DNA of 64,000 nt from Eutrigla gurnardus (GCA_963514095.1 OY741282.1:19500102-19564101), one strand, 5' to 3'. Numbered from the stretch's first letter, positions 10,801 through 24,428 are shown. Notes: generated from the letters alone by a model not told the origin. Program-made: numbers and translations.

Positions 10801-13800
10801 TCTATTGATGCATGGGCAACAGAAATGAACAGTAAATCTTGGCAGGGACTTTCTGCAGTACCCCACAAGAGGGAAGCTGATTTCACCTGCTGTGGTTGGA
10901 TTCAAAGCTCACTTACTTTTTTATTTTTTATTATCTTTTTCAGGAAGTGATTGGAAACATTATCACGGCATTAAATCCAAAGTGAGTCATTTCATTCCAC
11001 TTCTGGATAAGGAGTTAATTGCGATGAGACATTTCTCGAGGAAATCTTTCACTATCTCGACAATAAATTAAAAAAAAGCTCGATCAGATCAGTACATTTT
11101 TAGACAATAAGAAACGTGGTCCGGCTCAGAAGCTGGGACTGAGACAAATGTAGGCCAGTAGTTTGGAAGATGGTGTTTTGGAAGCAGCGCTGACTATTAG
11201 GCCTGTGTATTGTGTGGTGGCATAAACATTTACAAGTCTCCAGCCTCAATGCCTCCTCTGTTAAAGTATGAAGCCAACAAACTCCTCCTTCCAAAGCTCT
11301 CTCTGAGCCGAGTTAACAGCATCTGGATTTGTCTGCGCCCGCTTTGAGCCTTCCTCCCACTGACTGGTGGTTCATTCTTACTGGTACCTTTGCTGGTAGG
11401 GAGCCCACACATTTCCTCCCTTCCAGCTAGTGTGTCATGACGGTGAAAACCACATGTTTGTCCACATTTGCACAAAATACATAGTTTAACCAAATATACT
11501 GTTGGAACTGCTGCGTGGCTCAGATGCCATATTAATCCCACCCCCGAGGTACCTTTATTATTTTTACTCATTCATTGCTCTACTCCACTGCTTTTAATGG
11601 CCACGGTTTCACACGCTGACTTTTACGTTGGTGTGTAATTGCAACTAAATTAACAGCAATTTATTAGTGATCCTGCATGTGGCAGCTTTAGTGTTACAAA
11701 GAGCACATGGCCTACAACACAGCATTAAAGACCCATTTTTACAGTTCGTAAACAATGTGTTAGTGCGCACGTGCAGATTGCAATAGCTTGTCAAGCTACG
11801 CAAGGGCATCAACCACCAAAGATTGCATATGCAACCGAGACACATTGACTTTCTAGATCCGTGTGCTATTCGTGATTGGCGAGAATACATTAGCAAGTAT
11901 CCTGATATTTAGAAGCGAGACATACACTAGTATTTGGTGGAAAAAACCCCAATGCAGTTGCTTGTAGGGATGGCGCCGATTGAAAACAAGAGAACATGTA
12001 GGTGTCCTTGTTAAAGCCTTCAATAGATTTTTAATACATACTCATCTGTGCTTATTATCTACGCCAACCATTTCCATAAGCTACTACGAGCAATGAGGAT
12101 TTAACATCGAAAACCGATTCAGCTGCTGGAATATTGATTCAGACCGAACGTGCAACGAACAGACGATGATGATACTGGGGACAGTTTTTAATTAAATTCA
12201 ATTAAACCTTGTTAACTTCCGTTGCATGCGTGTGGATATTGTTGATGACGTTCAGTCTATACCACAATGCACTGTGGGCTGTGACTGACCTTTAAGTTAA
12301 TCTGATTGTTCAAATAATCCCCACCCTCTGTGTACGGTTTCAATATGAGTTGAGGTCTCATAGTGGGCACTGGGCGAGCTAATGGAACTAGTTCATGGGA
12401 GCACTTGGCACAGCGGTTCAGTGGGGTTGTATTGAAAAGACTGGAGGGAGCCCCGAGGTCTAGGTCACTCAATTGTCCTGTATGTACAACAAACACGCAC
12501 ATACAGTACACACAATGTACACCACCATCCCCAGACAGAAAACAAATGAGTACACAAAGAGCGCCTCTAAACTATTCAACCAAAAGTGAAAGGTTGCAGC
12601 GGGGATGCCACAGGGTCTGGTTTTCACAAGCATCGACAACAAATAGAAAATAGACCACGGCACGTGAATAGGATGCCTTTGATGCCCAACGGGTGAAATG
12701 AAAAACAAGAAAGCTGCACAGTGACAAAAGGGTTGCGTTAACAACAACATGGAAATATATAAAAGGGTCCAGAGGTCCCACTGTAGTTACAGGCTTTAAA
12801 TCTAGTACCCTTGAGGAAGGGAAAGAACACACAATTAACGTGGGGGTCCCTGTGTACGCTACAAGAAGGGAATAAATCAGTCAATATCTGCAGATACCGA
12901 TCATATCATCCAGACCGACGTGTTCAAACGGTGTTAACAGTGCTGACAGAGCTGAGAGCGTTGACCTGGGGGGACCTGAAGATGGGTGCTGCGCTTCTTT
13001 GATGATGCTGTAGTTCGGGACGTCGTTATCAGCAGTAACCGCCGTATGAGCCGGCGCCGATTAGCTAACCAGTCAGACACGCACAAACACGCACATGCAG
13101 CCGGACTGGCTGCGTGAACACAATACAGAGAAGCTCCAAATACATAAACAGATGGAGTGTGACTTAATTTACTCCACTACATCATTAGATAGCATGTAAC
13201 TTTGTCAAAGAAAAATACCAAACATTCGCTAGTTGCAGCTTCTCCATAGTGATGATTTGTTTCTTTTTCTTAAGTGGTGCCGAGCTGCATTTATTACGGT
13301 TTTGTCGGACAAAACAAGCATTTTTCACGATTTCCAGACATTACGAAGACAAAATAAGGAATCGATTAATTGAGAAAATCATCAGAAGATAGATCAATAA
13401 TGGAAATAATCGTTTGTTGTGGCCCAAATAGTGATATTGAATTTCTCTGCCACCCAGGGTTGTGATGCCTCATGATTGCACTGGTGTGTGGAACAAATGG
13501 AGCTGCAGACAATGACACATTTACACTGTTATATTGGACAACAGGGCAAGCACATGTGAGGGAAATCACACAGCACACACACGTATACACAATCCTGGGT
13601 ACCCCTCCTGTTCCTTCCCCCCTGACGCCGAGGCCACTGGCATGATTTCCTGTCCCATGTCTCCCTCATTCAGAGCCACTCCCTCTTTTTCTGGACACAT
13701 TTCGCAGGCCAGAGCAACCTGGACTTGGACCCTTTGCCTCTACGACTCCCCTGTATAACAACTTACCTCACCTAAACAGGCAAGGCCCTAATAACACAGT

Positions 13801-16516
13801 GCACTAGAACTCACACCAGACAAAAGACGCTCGCTGTGCCTCAAAAAAAACCAGCCGACTGAAACTCGAAGCGGTCTGATCCTTCGAGTGACCTTCTGGC
13901 TACAGCGGTTTACTGCATTTTGCAGAACTCCATTTAAAGCTCGCTTTCTGAACCGAGCGTTTCGACACAGACAGACAGGCAGGCAGCAGGTTCACCTTGG
14001 GTGAAACCAATAGACTAAAGAACCACAAAGTGCTATAAATACCCCGCTTGTCAGTGTCTGTAACATCAAGCAGCACCAGAACAGAGACGAGGCGACAGCA
14101 AAAAAGAAGCCTGTGATCTACCGAGATGAATCCGGAGATCTCAGCGAACGGCAGCTGTTTGGCAAGAAGAGCACGAAACAAACAGTGAACTAAAAAGCAC
14201 TCGAGATGGGAGAATGATCCTACGCACAAGACAAGAGAACCAATCACTTCAGCGCCACAGTACAAGACAGAGGCAGATACAGAGAAGCCGAAGCAACAAT
14301 GTTCTTGTGAGTAAATGGCCTGGAGCAGCGAGGAGTGGTACCACTCTCCCTGAGTGAGAGTGCTGTACAAAGCCCATCCTGTCTGTGCGGCGGGGCTACT
14401 TGTCATCCTCTTGACACTTTGTGCACGGCACAGTGCAGTGGACAACACCGACAGACAGGTGGCGAATAATAAACACTCATCTCGCAGTTCAAATGCACTG
14501 TGGCAAACTGGCGAACCGATGCTCTTTGCATTTCGGATCGTTTTGCAGCCTCTTAAAAAAAAGGGCTCGGATGACAGATGTGTCCGCCACAAAGAACAAG
14601 CCTCGCACAGCCACTTGTAATTAGGCTGTGGTTGTTTAAACTATGGCGGCGATGAATAATCCAACACACGCTAAAATAATGTTACTCTTTTTAATCATCA
14701 TGCACACAAACACAATAAGCGTGTTTCACCCTCCGTTGTTGTGGGAAGCACACACGTCTGTCTGAATTTTAGCAAACTACGTTCCATGTTCGGATTGAAA
14801 ATTTGAGTCGTAGAAAACTTGTCACTGTGTTAATATCTCTATATATTTCTAGGAGTCATGTGAAACATGGCTCTATTACTTCTGAGCAAACTCTACAATA
14901 ATGTCATATATATTTGGCTTTGAGATTGTACCTTTCTTTTCGTGGTTTTGACATTTTCCCACATGAAAAGCGTGTCGGGGCGGGACATTGAGTTTGACTG
15001 GAGGTGAGACAAAGACGGCAAGAGCTTCGTTGTCGAGGTCCTGATAATCAGTCCTTGAACCTATTTCTTAAGCTTAAACGAATAAAAAAAGATATAGATG
15101 TAGTACCCTTTGATGTTATAACAATGTCTAAAAAGGCTTTACATATTTAAAATTGCAGCAGTCTTAGTGTTGAATGAAAAAACTGACGTGTACATATCCA
15201 TGACTGCATCTTATTTTCAGCTATTTATTGATCGATCGCTGTTTTGCCCTCTGAATGCGGACACACTGCAGCAGACGTACTGAACAGCAGAGATGGATCC
15301 CACAACGTCGTATTTAATTTCATCTATATGGAATCCAAAATGTAAGCGACCATAAAATCATTCATTCTGTGTGTGTAGTTTTAATGAAGAAAAAGCCAGA
15401 TTGCATGAGGTGAAAACAGCGGAAGTACGATGCTGCTGGAGTTTATTTAGACAAGAGTTTATCTGTCCTTGATTAATTGCAGCTGAAACTTATTATCAGA
15501 CAGTGTTAACAAGCCGGGTGCCTACAGTGAAACACTGGCTGTCCAATGCTCTACATGTGGAGAAATATCAGATATGCTTTGAAAGATAAACAGGAGGACT
15601 TTGCAGAAACTTGGTATCTCCTCCTCTCTTAATTGGAAAGAGTTTTTGTTAGTCCTGGTGCATTCACAGAGTGCCTGGCTTTTTATTGCCTTTCTGTGTA
15701 TTTTCCTTTGGCCATATAACATGTGTTGGGATGATTATTCTAATGGATATACGTGCGCCAACTCATATGTGTTGCTCCCTATACATGATACAATTATTTA
15801 TAATGAAGCACAAGGAAAAAAGAACACAACATCTGTTTGTTTTACCAGAATTAACTAGAGATTATCTCTGCGTTTGGACCACCCACTTCCTACCCCCCTA
15901 CTTCGGTGCCCTCGCTCTGACCACACTGAACTCGACCTTCATTTTTTTATGTCAACTTCACACCTGTAACGTTTCGTGACTGCATCTCTTGCACAGCTGC
16001 AACACCATTGTGGTCAGAAAACTCACAAACCGTACACAGCCAGTGAGGTTTGTGGTTTTGGTCAAAGCTTGTGTGCGTGAATATTGTGAATGCTCGATGT
16101 TAACAGCTTGAGTATGAGTTTGCTTGATCTTAACATTTTTTACCATCAGTTCAAGATTGAAAAGAAAAGTAATTTAATTCATTCATTTAAAGATATATGG
16201 AGAACAAAGTTCACAGACAGGAGGAGCAACCTTAATTAATTTCCTTGGAAGCTCATAAAAGGCACTGCGTTACACGTCATGCAGGCATTATTGCTATTCT
16301 AAAAATATATTCACTCCTTCAGGTTGCATGAGGAGGCGCATCCAAGATAAAGTGGGTCGGTGAAGCTGGAAAAATCCAAAATCTCACAGTCAGTGATGGC
16401 ATTAACACTGTGTGTGTGTGTCTGCATTCAAGTATGCCATATACTGCTTGGGTGTAGTAAAAAACATATAAAATTAATGATTAAGAATAATGTATGTCCC
16501 CAGAAAAGCACGCGCA

Positions 16517-16539
16517 AACACACACACACACACACACCC
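16517..16539. repeat. (CA)n microsatellite
   Basis: About 11 CA units. A short (GT)n lies about 100 bp upstream near 16,410. Confidence 0.9.
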
Positions 16540-18845
16540 ACATCTGCCTGGACAACAGTCACTTGTTTGCAAGCCATGTCAACTTCTGTCTCTCCATTCC
16601 TGATTTAGACTGGCATCGGAAACTGGCAGCAACTGTGGGACATCCCCTTCATTGTATGCCAGCGCTGTGACCCAGCCATGCCACCCCTGGGGTCTGAGGG
16701 ATTTGACACACTCAACACAAGCACACACGGAGGCAATGACTTGTCACAAAGCCTTTTTTTTTAAGATGTCCACATTGTCCCGCAGCCATTGAGACTGAGT
16801 TACTCTCAGCCGTGCCAAGGCCACTGTAGCCGACTCTCTCCCTGCTGTTCACTTTGGCTGACAAGTGCATGCAGCCAGGTATTTTTTTCTATTGGTTCCT
16901 AGTGGCGGCCATAGTGACTACCACGTGTGTGCACGGCAATGCAAGTGCATTCGCTGCTACTTAGTAAACATGCATTCCAACAACTGGCTCCGTTTTGAAC
17001 TGACATATGTTTGCATAAGTGGCTCTGCACAACACAAGCTGAAATAATCAACTCAATTGAAATCTCACTGCGAAACAAGAACAAGTTCTCATTCTGAGAG
17101 TCCGTTGTGGTTTTTGTTCCACTTTAGTTCTTTTCGAGGATTACTTTCAACCTATACCCCATGGTGCATTCAATTGATGCAAGTAATTTGTAAACTGATA
17201 CTTCAAGCTGGGAGTCTAAGCAGTATGTACAAAGATTAACAGATCAACACACAAGATATTCTGACGTTTAAAAGTTTTGGGATAAAAAAAACCCTGAAAA
17301 ATAATCGATTGTGGTAATTTTCTATTATATATTCTTATATTTAAGATGATTTGATTGTGTTGTTCACAAAAAAGCTGTCTTATCTGTGACGAAATGAAAA
17401 ATGTTAAGTGATTCCCGTATGTTTAAGCTCCACTTTAAGAGTTTTAAGCACATTTTCAGGATTACCAGGATTATATCGTCAATTATTTTGGCCATGCCGT
17501 CCCATGCCTAATCAGCTGATTATGCTTATGAGATTGGAAAGGGGAACCATCCTCACGACGATCCTGACTACGTGTGGTTCAAAACAGTCGGTATCACCTC
17601 TGCAGCACGGACAACTGTGACATAAGTAAGGGCTCCTCGTCCGTGGCAGCGGGCAGTCAGTTTGAAACACATCACTCAGGCTGCCGTCCCCTAAGAGGGC
17701 CATCGCAGCTACGGAGGGCAGACAGACACACCCATACAGATACCGCTGGACCGAAACGCACAGATTTATTAGGCCGAGCGCAACACAGACTGTGTGTTTC
17801 CATAACAAGGTATTACGGCACTCTGCAGTGTGTAATTGCACAATGATGGACTCAACCACCTTAATTATGGAGCCTCGATGTGCTACCGGCTCGCCGGGGT
17901 GGATCTGCTCACGCAGCTTAACGGGAGAAGCACAAACTCACTACAAACATTAACAAATCAAACAGCGTCGGGCTCAACGTGTGGGAGATCAAACACACTC
18001 GGCTACCGCGATGAAGCAAGGCAGGCAGGTCGGATTGAAGATGCCAAACATTACAGCCCCACAGTGCAACCGATACCAACTGTTTTCAATATTGTGCAAC
18101 TGGATTTAAGGCAGATCCTCTTGTGATCAGCGAAGATTAAAGAAGCTATGACTTCTGTCTACAAGCCCCGGAGGTGATAAGGCTGCGAGGCAGCCTGTGA
18201 TGGAAGGATGTGGCCCTGCACAGCAGCCTCCTCGGGCTGGGTCCACCCAAGACTTCAGCGGAGCAAATGAGCACCTTCTATAAAGCCACACGACACAAAA
18301 AGCACAGCGAGGAATGTCCCCTGCATTTCATTCTGCCAGCGTGCCTATTTCACATTAGAGCTCCAAAACTGGCTACAGCAGCCTTAAACAAAGAAGTACC
18401 CATCCCAAAAAAACAATGCAAGTATGCATTTATGTCAGAAAAAAACTGCTGAATAAATGCATAGTGTGCAGCACACAATGAAACTTCTGTAACCGGCTAC
18501 TCCTGTCACAGAACCCTGGGTTGAGAATAATATTTAGCATAAACAGACTCCCTGTTTTGGTCTTTTCATTTATATTAAAAAAAAAAAGACTATCCTGTCA
18601 TTTAGTGCTGTTTGAATTGTGGAAAACAGCAAATAAAAAGCTATCTCCAGTTTCTTCATTGTTGTATTATTTAAATACCCCAAATAAAAGGCTACTCTTT
18701 TGGGGTTTTTTTACATTTTAAATAGACGATCAATGTCAGTATTGTTTATTCAGTAATCTAGTTTACTATAGCAAAGGACTAATGCACGAATGAGAAAACA
18801 GCATGTCTCAGAAGAACACTATTTCCTTTATTTGTGTGTCTTTAC

Positions 18846-18927
18846 CTGTGTCCTCATCCAGATCCCCCTGTAGAGAGGAGTCCGTGTCCTCTGAGGAGGC
18901 CTGGCTCCTCCAGCTTATATTGCCCAT
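18846..18927 (-). CDS. rapgef1: RAPGEF1 alternative first coding exon (candidate)
   Basis: On the minus strand an ATG at 18,927 opens 27 codons: M-G-N-I-S-W-R-S-Q-A-S-S-E-D-T-D-S-S-L-Q, then G-D-L-D-E-D-T. It ends at a strong donor, ACACAG|GTAAAG, leaving one G. That is exactly the phase needed to enter exon 2 and make D-E-D-T-D-S-Q-R-S-H. The main first exon also leaves one G, so the two are mutually exclusive starts. The segment is acidic and serine-rich, unlike the basic exon 2. As I recall it, one human C3G isoform begins M-D-T-D-S-Q-R-S-H, so the E-D-T/D junction here may be its counterpart. No earlier in-frame ATG occurs in the open frame back to 19,173. The -3 base is T, so initiation context is weak. 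It cannot be an internal exon after the main exon 1, because that frame stops. Confidence 0.6.
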
Positions 18928-21900
18928 CCAAGAGGCCTGAGTCCACACACAGCTACTGGTCCAGGGGCGATATTGATGGTTACACTTTTCGTATTGTGAT
19001 GACTTTCTGGTCAGGCTGGCATTTTCACAGCTACCACTCAATAGCACTGCTGAGAGTGAGTCACAAGCTGACTGGTCCGCATGATCCTTCTCTCTTGACT
19101 CACGACTACACAGCGCTGCACAGGAAACATCCACAAATAGCACAGAGGGAAGACGAGCGGGATTGAAAGGCAATGTGCTTTTCCAGAGTCGATTGTTTAT
19201 TAGATCGTTTTGTTTTGTCTAGGATCACGTAATCCTGCACAGATCGTCCGAGTGAGGCCGTCTAAGCCGTCATCGCCGGTCCTGGAGAGGCTCCAGCCCA
19301 CGGTTATCTGGAGTGGGGGACGCACTCAAGAGTCACAAGGAACCGAGCAGGCCACCTGCGGGAATAAATGACCTGCTCTCTGGCGTGGAGGCCGACGCAC
19401 AGCGGAGAAATCAAGTCAAGCATCATCATATGAGACAAAATCCTCTGAGACAGAGGAAAAAAAAGTCTCAAGAGCACGCATGAAAGTAGAGATGAAGTAT
19501 TGAATTTCATACGAGGGCTTAAAAAATTGCCATTTTTATCTCCTTGGAAGATGTTGAGCACAGAACGGCCTTAAAATAATTCACGTTACGAAGACCCGAA
19601 CGCCTTCACAGACACAGCCTGCCATTACTCACTGATAACCTCGGTCGAGTCGTTGCCCGACATGTAATCCATCCATTTCTCTCCCTGATTCTCTCTCGAT
19701 GCAGAGACTTGATTCCCATCACTGCTCGACCTACCTCCTCCGCCCTCTTTCTTTCTCTCCCTAAGCTCTATTCCCTCCCTCTTTTTTCTTGCATTCCCAT
19801 ACACAGCACGCAAACAAAAAAAACTAATTACAACACAGCTAAACCTATATGGGAACAGCAAGCCTCTCATTCTGTGGGAGAGGGAGGGCGAAGCGCTTTC
19901 TGCCACGGAACCTCAAAATTGCAGCGTGACATTGGCTTGTGCAACAGTGGGATCCCTCAGCAGCAAAAGTACATGGAGCTAATCATCTGGGGAACCCTTC
20001 TGTAATCACAACGACTTTAGCTCTTGCTCAGGGTTCTGGTGACTGATGGATGCGGGGGGCTTGCTATTTCTGTACATCAGAAGAAGAAGGGGAAGATATT
20101 TCAGTCCGAAGTGATGCAGTTACCACTTAGCAAACACAGAGCCAGCAAACCCAGTTACACTTCAGTGTTAACTCTTGGAATGCTTGAGAGCAAACTCCGT
20201 GTATTACAGCTGAACCCTTTCAAAGGCAAACCAACACACACACACACACACACACTCTCCCCCACTGAGCAAAGGGAGGGCAATGAGTTTAAAATAAGGA
20301 ACTGATGGATCAGATCCGCTGTGGCTGAGTACTACCATTGACTGTTCAGTGAGAGAGAGAGCGGCCTGCCGGATAATAATAAAACATTCTGCTAACTCTC
20401 ACAACTTCGCCAACAACGCTGAGATGCCAAAACTGTTGTGTCACAATTGCAGTCTGTGGGGAAAATAAAGACATACACAAGATTTGCTACTGCAAAAAAA
20501 ATTGCCAAATACAATCATTAAGTCTCCATTAAAGGCTGTTTCTTTTAGGCATGACGTTGTGTGCTCGTAAAGTTTGTCAGACGGAGACAAAAATAATACT
20601 TGGACTTGTTTTGTTGATGGAAATGTAAGCGTCAACAACAATACAAGCACACTGAGGGGCATGTGAGCACAATAGCTATATTTAACACCTCGGCTCATAA
20701 ATATGCCATTTGCTTGTTGCTACAGTGCTTTTTCAGCACAGAGTGTTAAAAGGGCAGTAGATATTTCAGATTGAAAGATTGAACTTCACAACAAGACACA
20801 TTCCATAGTCTCTGAAATGAACACAGTGCATGTATTCAGGCAACAAGCAGCAGCTGTAATTGTTAAAAGTTGTCGTCAAGACATTTCATTTTGGAATTAT
20901 TCATGTGAATGAAGAGTTCATACACAGGCCACGCACCATTGTCTCAGCAGACGTGCATCTCCACTGTGCTTTTTCTACAGCAGTGTTTTCCCTGAAAACT
21001 GGATACAGGGTTTATTCTACAACTGGAAGCCGTAAACGGCGTTTGCTTTACTTAAATTCTGTGTCGCAGCTCGTTTCGGGGGGCATTGCATTAAATGTAT
21101 CACCGCTAACTACAACTGCAACAATGGGAGTCATTCCAGGGTGTCTAATTAGGCCATTAAAAGCCTTCCATTACAGAAAAAGGCATTAAACTATGAGAAA
21201 TGTTACTAATTTCAGTAAGTGTTCACAAGCCACTGCTGAGGTGCAAAGCCTCTGAACAGAGGAGAGTCTGAATGTGGATGATGGCTCAGTGGGAGAGTCG
21301 TGTACAACACAGTCTCTACAGCAAAATATGTAATACTGAGGAAGCAAAATTTGTCTTTCATATACAATATAAGGACATCCAAATCATTGCACATCAATTA
21401 TTAGGTGGTGAAAAATTAAACTTACTCAATTCTGGACAAAAACTTTGAAAATCCTCGAACTGTGAGAGCTGACATGCATATGAACCGGATTTGTTATTTT
21501 AACACACCTTTATGTACGTGTAAAGGCAGGTTTAAAACCTCCTCAGGTCTGAGTTCATATGTTCTTTTCATTTTACAAGCCAGTTCACCCGACGGCCCTC
21601 TTCACAGAGTCAATTCAAAGTCCAACACAATACGCCAAGTGTGAACTTACATGTTGTCGGCCTGCTCCAGCCACTCCGTTTAGTCTGAGGGAAAACACTG
21701 GAGGTGCGTTTGGCGGGCTGCTGCCGTGGCTTTTTTTGGGCAACACCACCCCAGACTCCGAATCGGTTTTACGGATTACAGTTTGGGCTGCCTGAGTGAT
21801 GAAGTCATGTGGGTGTGTGTGTGTATACGGAGATTGGGGTTCAGAGGTGAAACAGACACAATGTGATTCCCTAGGTGATGACATCCAAGGTCCACACAAG

Positions 21901-22982
21901 GGGGTGATGGGGAACCAGTCAGTGACAGCAGGACGTAGTGTCCATGGTGATATGGTAGTATGTTGTTGCAGCTAGTGACGCCGGAAAGCAATGCAATAAG
22001 TCACCTGCCGCCGGAGCTCGGTGTCCATCTGTGCATTGATAGTCCTACTTGCTCTGTGTCCTATGGTAACCATTTGCATCGTATCACTATTTAAACCATA
22101 TCCCGTTGTGATATCCACGTGGACGAGTCCTTACTTACAGGCGTGCACTTTATCCAAATCTTTTTCCCTTTTTAATTTGCTCCTCGAGGCACCAGTGAAT
22201 TAATCTCCTTCTGTCGAGGTCTAAACCTAGTCCCCTTTTCTGCAGAGTCCCCACAGCCTAAGCCCACATAGACACCAGTCTCCTTCTAACACCATTCATT
22301 TCTTCAAATCCTTGCACACATCCTTTTCTGGAGGGAAAAAAGGCTTAACAAGCCGACACGGAAGCTACGCCCGCCGCTGCACAATCTTTTTCAGCCTTGC
22401 CTCCTCCAGTGCATTTCACTGGCACCCGGCACTGTGCGTCCTCTGGGTGCTTATTTGGGATCGATGGGTGCATGTGGAAGAGAGAAGCAGGGGGAAACAA
22501 ATGACCCGGCAACAACACAACGCCTAGGGGGGGGAAGCAGGTCCACGTGAGGAGTGATGGATCGGGGCTAGACTATTAACCTTAGCTACCACAATCGACA
22601 ACAATAAAAAAATACAAACTGTCTCTTGAGTTTTCATTTAGCTGTGACCATATGTAGTCATCTGTCTGTGAGACACGCAAGGAATCGGAAACTTTTACGC
22701 CTATGAAGAATGACCGAGCTAGTGGTGGATGACACTCCCTCTCCCCCCCGCCTGTTACTGTTGGGGGGGTGGAAGTGTGTGTGTGTCCGTTTACTGCAGG
22801 CATCACCGGACAGGACAGTATGTGGAGGGGACAGCTGGTTGTTGCGGGATGCAAGTGAAGCCGGCGGGTATAAAGTTTCCCTTCCCGATGGCATACCCGA
22901 GACCACCCCGCTTCCTCTCACACTCACTCGCCGCTTTAAGTGTCTGTAAAGCTGCGTGAAGAAATGAACGGCGCCGGTAGAT

Positions 22983-22984
<2 letters not shown>
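18928..22984. other. RAPGEF1 intron 1, no further exon supported
   Basis: Unique sequence with a (CA)n array at about 20,232-20,255. Two donor-like minus-strand segments near 21,646 and 22,004 were examined and set aside because of phase or stop problems. Confidence 0.65.
20232..20255. repeat. (CA)n microsatellite
   Basis: About 11 CA units. Confidence 0.9.

Positions 22985-23046
<62 letters not shown>
22985..23046. repeat. (CA)n microsatellite
   Basis: About 31 uninterrupted CA units, roughly 900 bp inside intron 1 from the first exon. Confidence 0.97.
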
Positions 23047-23048
<2 letters not shown>

Positions 23049-23180
23049 CATGAATCAAAGCAAACGGGAAGAAGAAGTGAAAAAAAAAAAATGCCACGTG
23101 CACAACGTTGAAATCAACACAACACAAACACACGACAGGCTTTTTGGGCGTGAACGCATTTCAACCAACTCCAGTGTACT

Positions 23181-23280
23181 AACGTAGCTAGCGTTAGCTA
23201 GCAAAAAAAAAAAAAGCTAACATTTATGGCTAGCTACTGCTAGCTACCGTTGGAAATCCATCCTTAAATGTTAGCTAACG
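23181..23280. repeat. GTTAGC/GCTAGC-rich repeat patch
   Basis: Repeated GCTAGC, GTTAGCTA and TAGCTAAC words on both sides of a 13-base poly(A). Such GTTAGC-rich patches are common in teleost non-coding DNA. Parts pair as short palindromes. Confidence 0.6.
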
Positions 23281-23940
23281 GCCAACTTAAAAAAAACAAC
23301 AACAATTCAAACACAATATCCTCCATTAATGTAATTGTCTTAATGTTTCCTCTCGGGTGAAAAAGGAAAAAGCCCCGAGATTTGTTGTTGAATGTTAGCA
23401 ATGCTTTCTCCCAAACAATCAAAGCAAGAAGGGGGGAATATTTACGACCGTTGAGCCAAACGGTTAAACGCCGGTGAAGTAGCATTTAGATGTAGGAACG
23501 AGACTACATTTTATTTATTATCTAAATGTGTATTTTCGAGGATGACCAGACATCTTTCTCGCCAAACTGCTTGTAGTGTTTGTTTTTTTTTACAACGTTG
23601 TGGCCCATTTACTGGTCAGTTAACGAGCTGGTCATCTCTAGTTGAGACAGGAGAAAAAAAAGCCCGTTTGCTCCCAACGGCTAATACCAGCTAGCTGGAT
23701 ACGGTGACGCTTTATTTTAAACCGGGATAGCCGAGAAAGGAACAATCCGTGAGGCCCAATTAAACCACCGTTTACTCTCAACACATTCGTCCGTTTTGTC
23801 TGGTGGTCTGTGTCGGTCCACGGACCCCCTCCCTTCCACCGCCCCCCCATGTATTCGAGTCCCACCCGTGTGAGGAATACCGTTATACGGTCTCCCGAAG
23901 GTGGAGCGCTGTGGTGGGAGTCGAGCCGGGCAGCACTTAC

Positions 23941-23968
23941 CTTGCTTGCTCTCTATTTTTCCCGACAT
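23941..23968 (-). CDS. rapgef1: RAPGEF1 (C3G) exon 1, coding part
   Basis: ATG at 23,968 with A at -3 (GAAAATGT) reads M-S-G-K-I-E-S-K-Q and stops at a consensus donor CAAG|GTAAGTG, leaving one G that joins exon 2 as aspartate. Human C3G has an isoform beginning M-S-G-K-I-E-K-A-D-S-Q-R-S-H as I recall it, so start, length and junction match closely. The frame stays open upstream to at least 24,100 but contains no earlier ATG, which supports this start. The 5' UTR lies in the GC-richer stretch above it, and the transcription start cannot be placed from sequence alone. With the next four exons this gives about 197 residues of the C3G N-terminal regulatory region. Confidence 0.92.
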
Positions 23969-24285
23969 TTTCGTAGCCAGCAGCTGTGTGATCCCACTCG
24001 GCAGTTCAACACACAAAAAAAAAACGTTAGCTACAGACTTTAGCCTCGCCGCGCGTCTCCTCCGATTATTCCCCCATTTTCGACACGCCGACGTGTCCAC
24101 GAGATGATTCCGCCCGCGTTAATGTGATATATGTACAGACCACACACATTGGTACGGTCAAAAAATGTCTCAGTCCGTCTCCGGGTAATTTTCACTGGAT
24201 ACACACACACACGGTAATGTCTTGAACCTAGAGACTCGGGCTAGGGAGCCCTCATCCAGTAGAGCAGCGCCCCCTCGCGGGAGGA
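23969..24285 (-). promoter_or_regulatory. Probable RAPGEF1 5' UTR and core promoter region
   Basis: GC-richer sequence with several CpGs just upstream of the first ATG, and no obvious TATA box at a fitting distance. A minus-strand gene requires a promoter on this side. The exact start site is not determined. Confidence 0.55.
24267..24280 (-). promoter_or_regulatory. CTCF-like motif at the promoter edge
   Basis: The plus strand reads GCGCCCCCTCGCGG; reversed this is CCGCGAGGGGGCGC. It matches the long-known CCGCGNGGNGGCAG form of the CTCF core closely. It lies about 300 bp upstream of the first ATG. Confidence 0.45.
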
Positions 24286-24357
24286 ATTAGCCACGTCAGT
24301 CTGTCAACAAGAGGATGGGCGTGTTTCAAGTTGCTGCTCTGTTTTCAGGGCAGTGCA

Positions 24358-24358
<1 letters not shown>

Positions 24359-24427
<69 letters not shown>
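24359..24427. repeat. (GT)n microsatellite
   Basis: About 34 GT units ending in a G-rich run, 400 bp upstream of the RAPGEF1 start. Confidence 0.97.

Positions 24428-24428
<1 letters not shown>

Larger units (their letters stand above)
6126..18845. other. RAPGEF1 intron 1, central 12.7 kb, no gene seen
   Basis: Mostly unique AT-leaning sequence. Apart from the listed microsatellites I see no conserved exon on either strand. The ORFs in this stretch lack codon-like composition or flanking splice logic. Confidence 0.7.

Noticed and set aside
13900..14592. A 230-codon minus-strand ORF, among the longest in the window
   Set aside because: The composition is unlike coding sequence (cysteine- and leucine-rich without domain pattern), it begins at a non-ATG codon context and has no recognisable motif. 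It lies in intron 1 and is most likely a chance open frame.
21646..21760. Minus-strand exon-like segment with acceptor TTTTCCCTCAG and donor ACAT|GTAAGT
   Set aside because: The 38-bp cassette would put a stop immediately after exon 1, and the longer frame has no ATG and hits a stop upstream.
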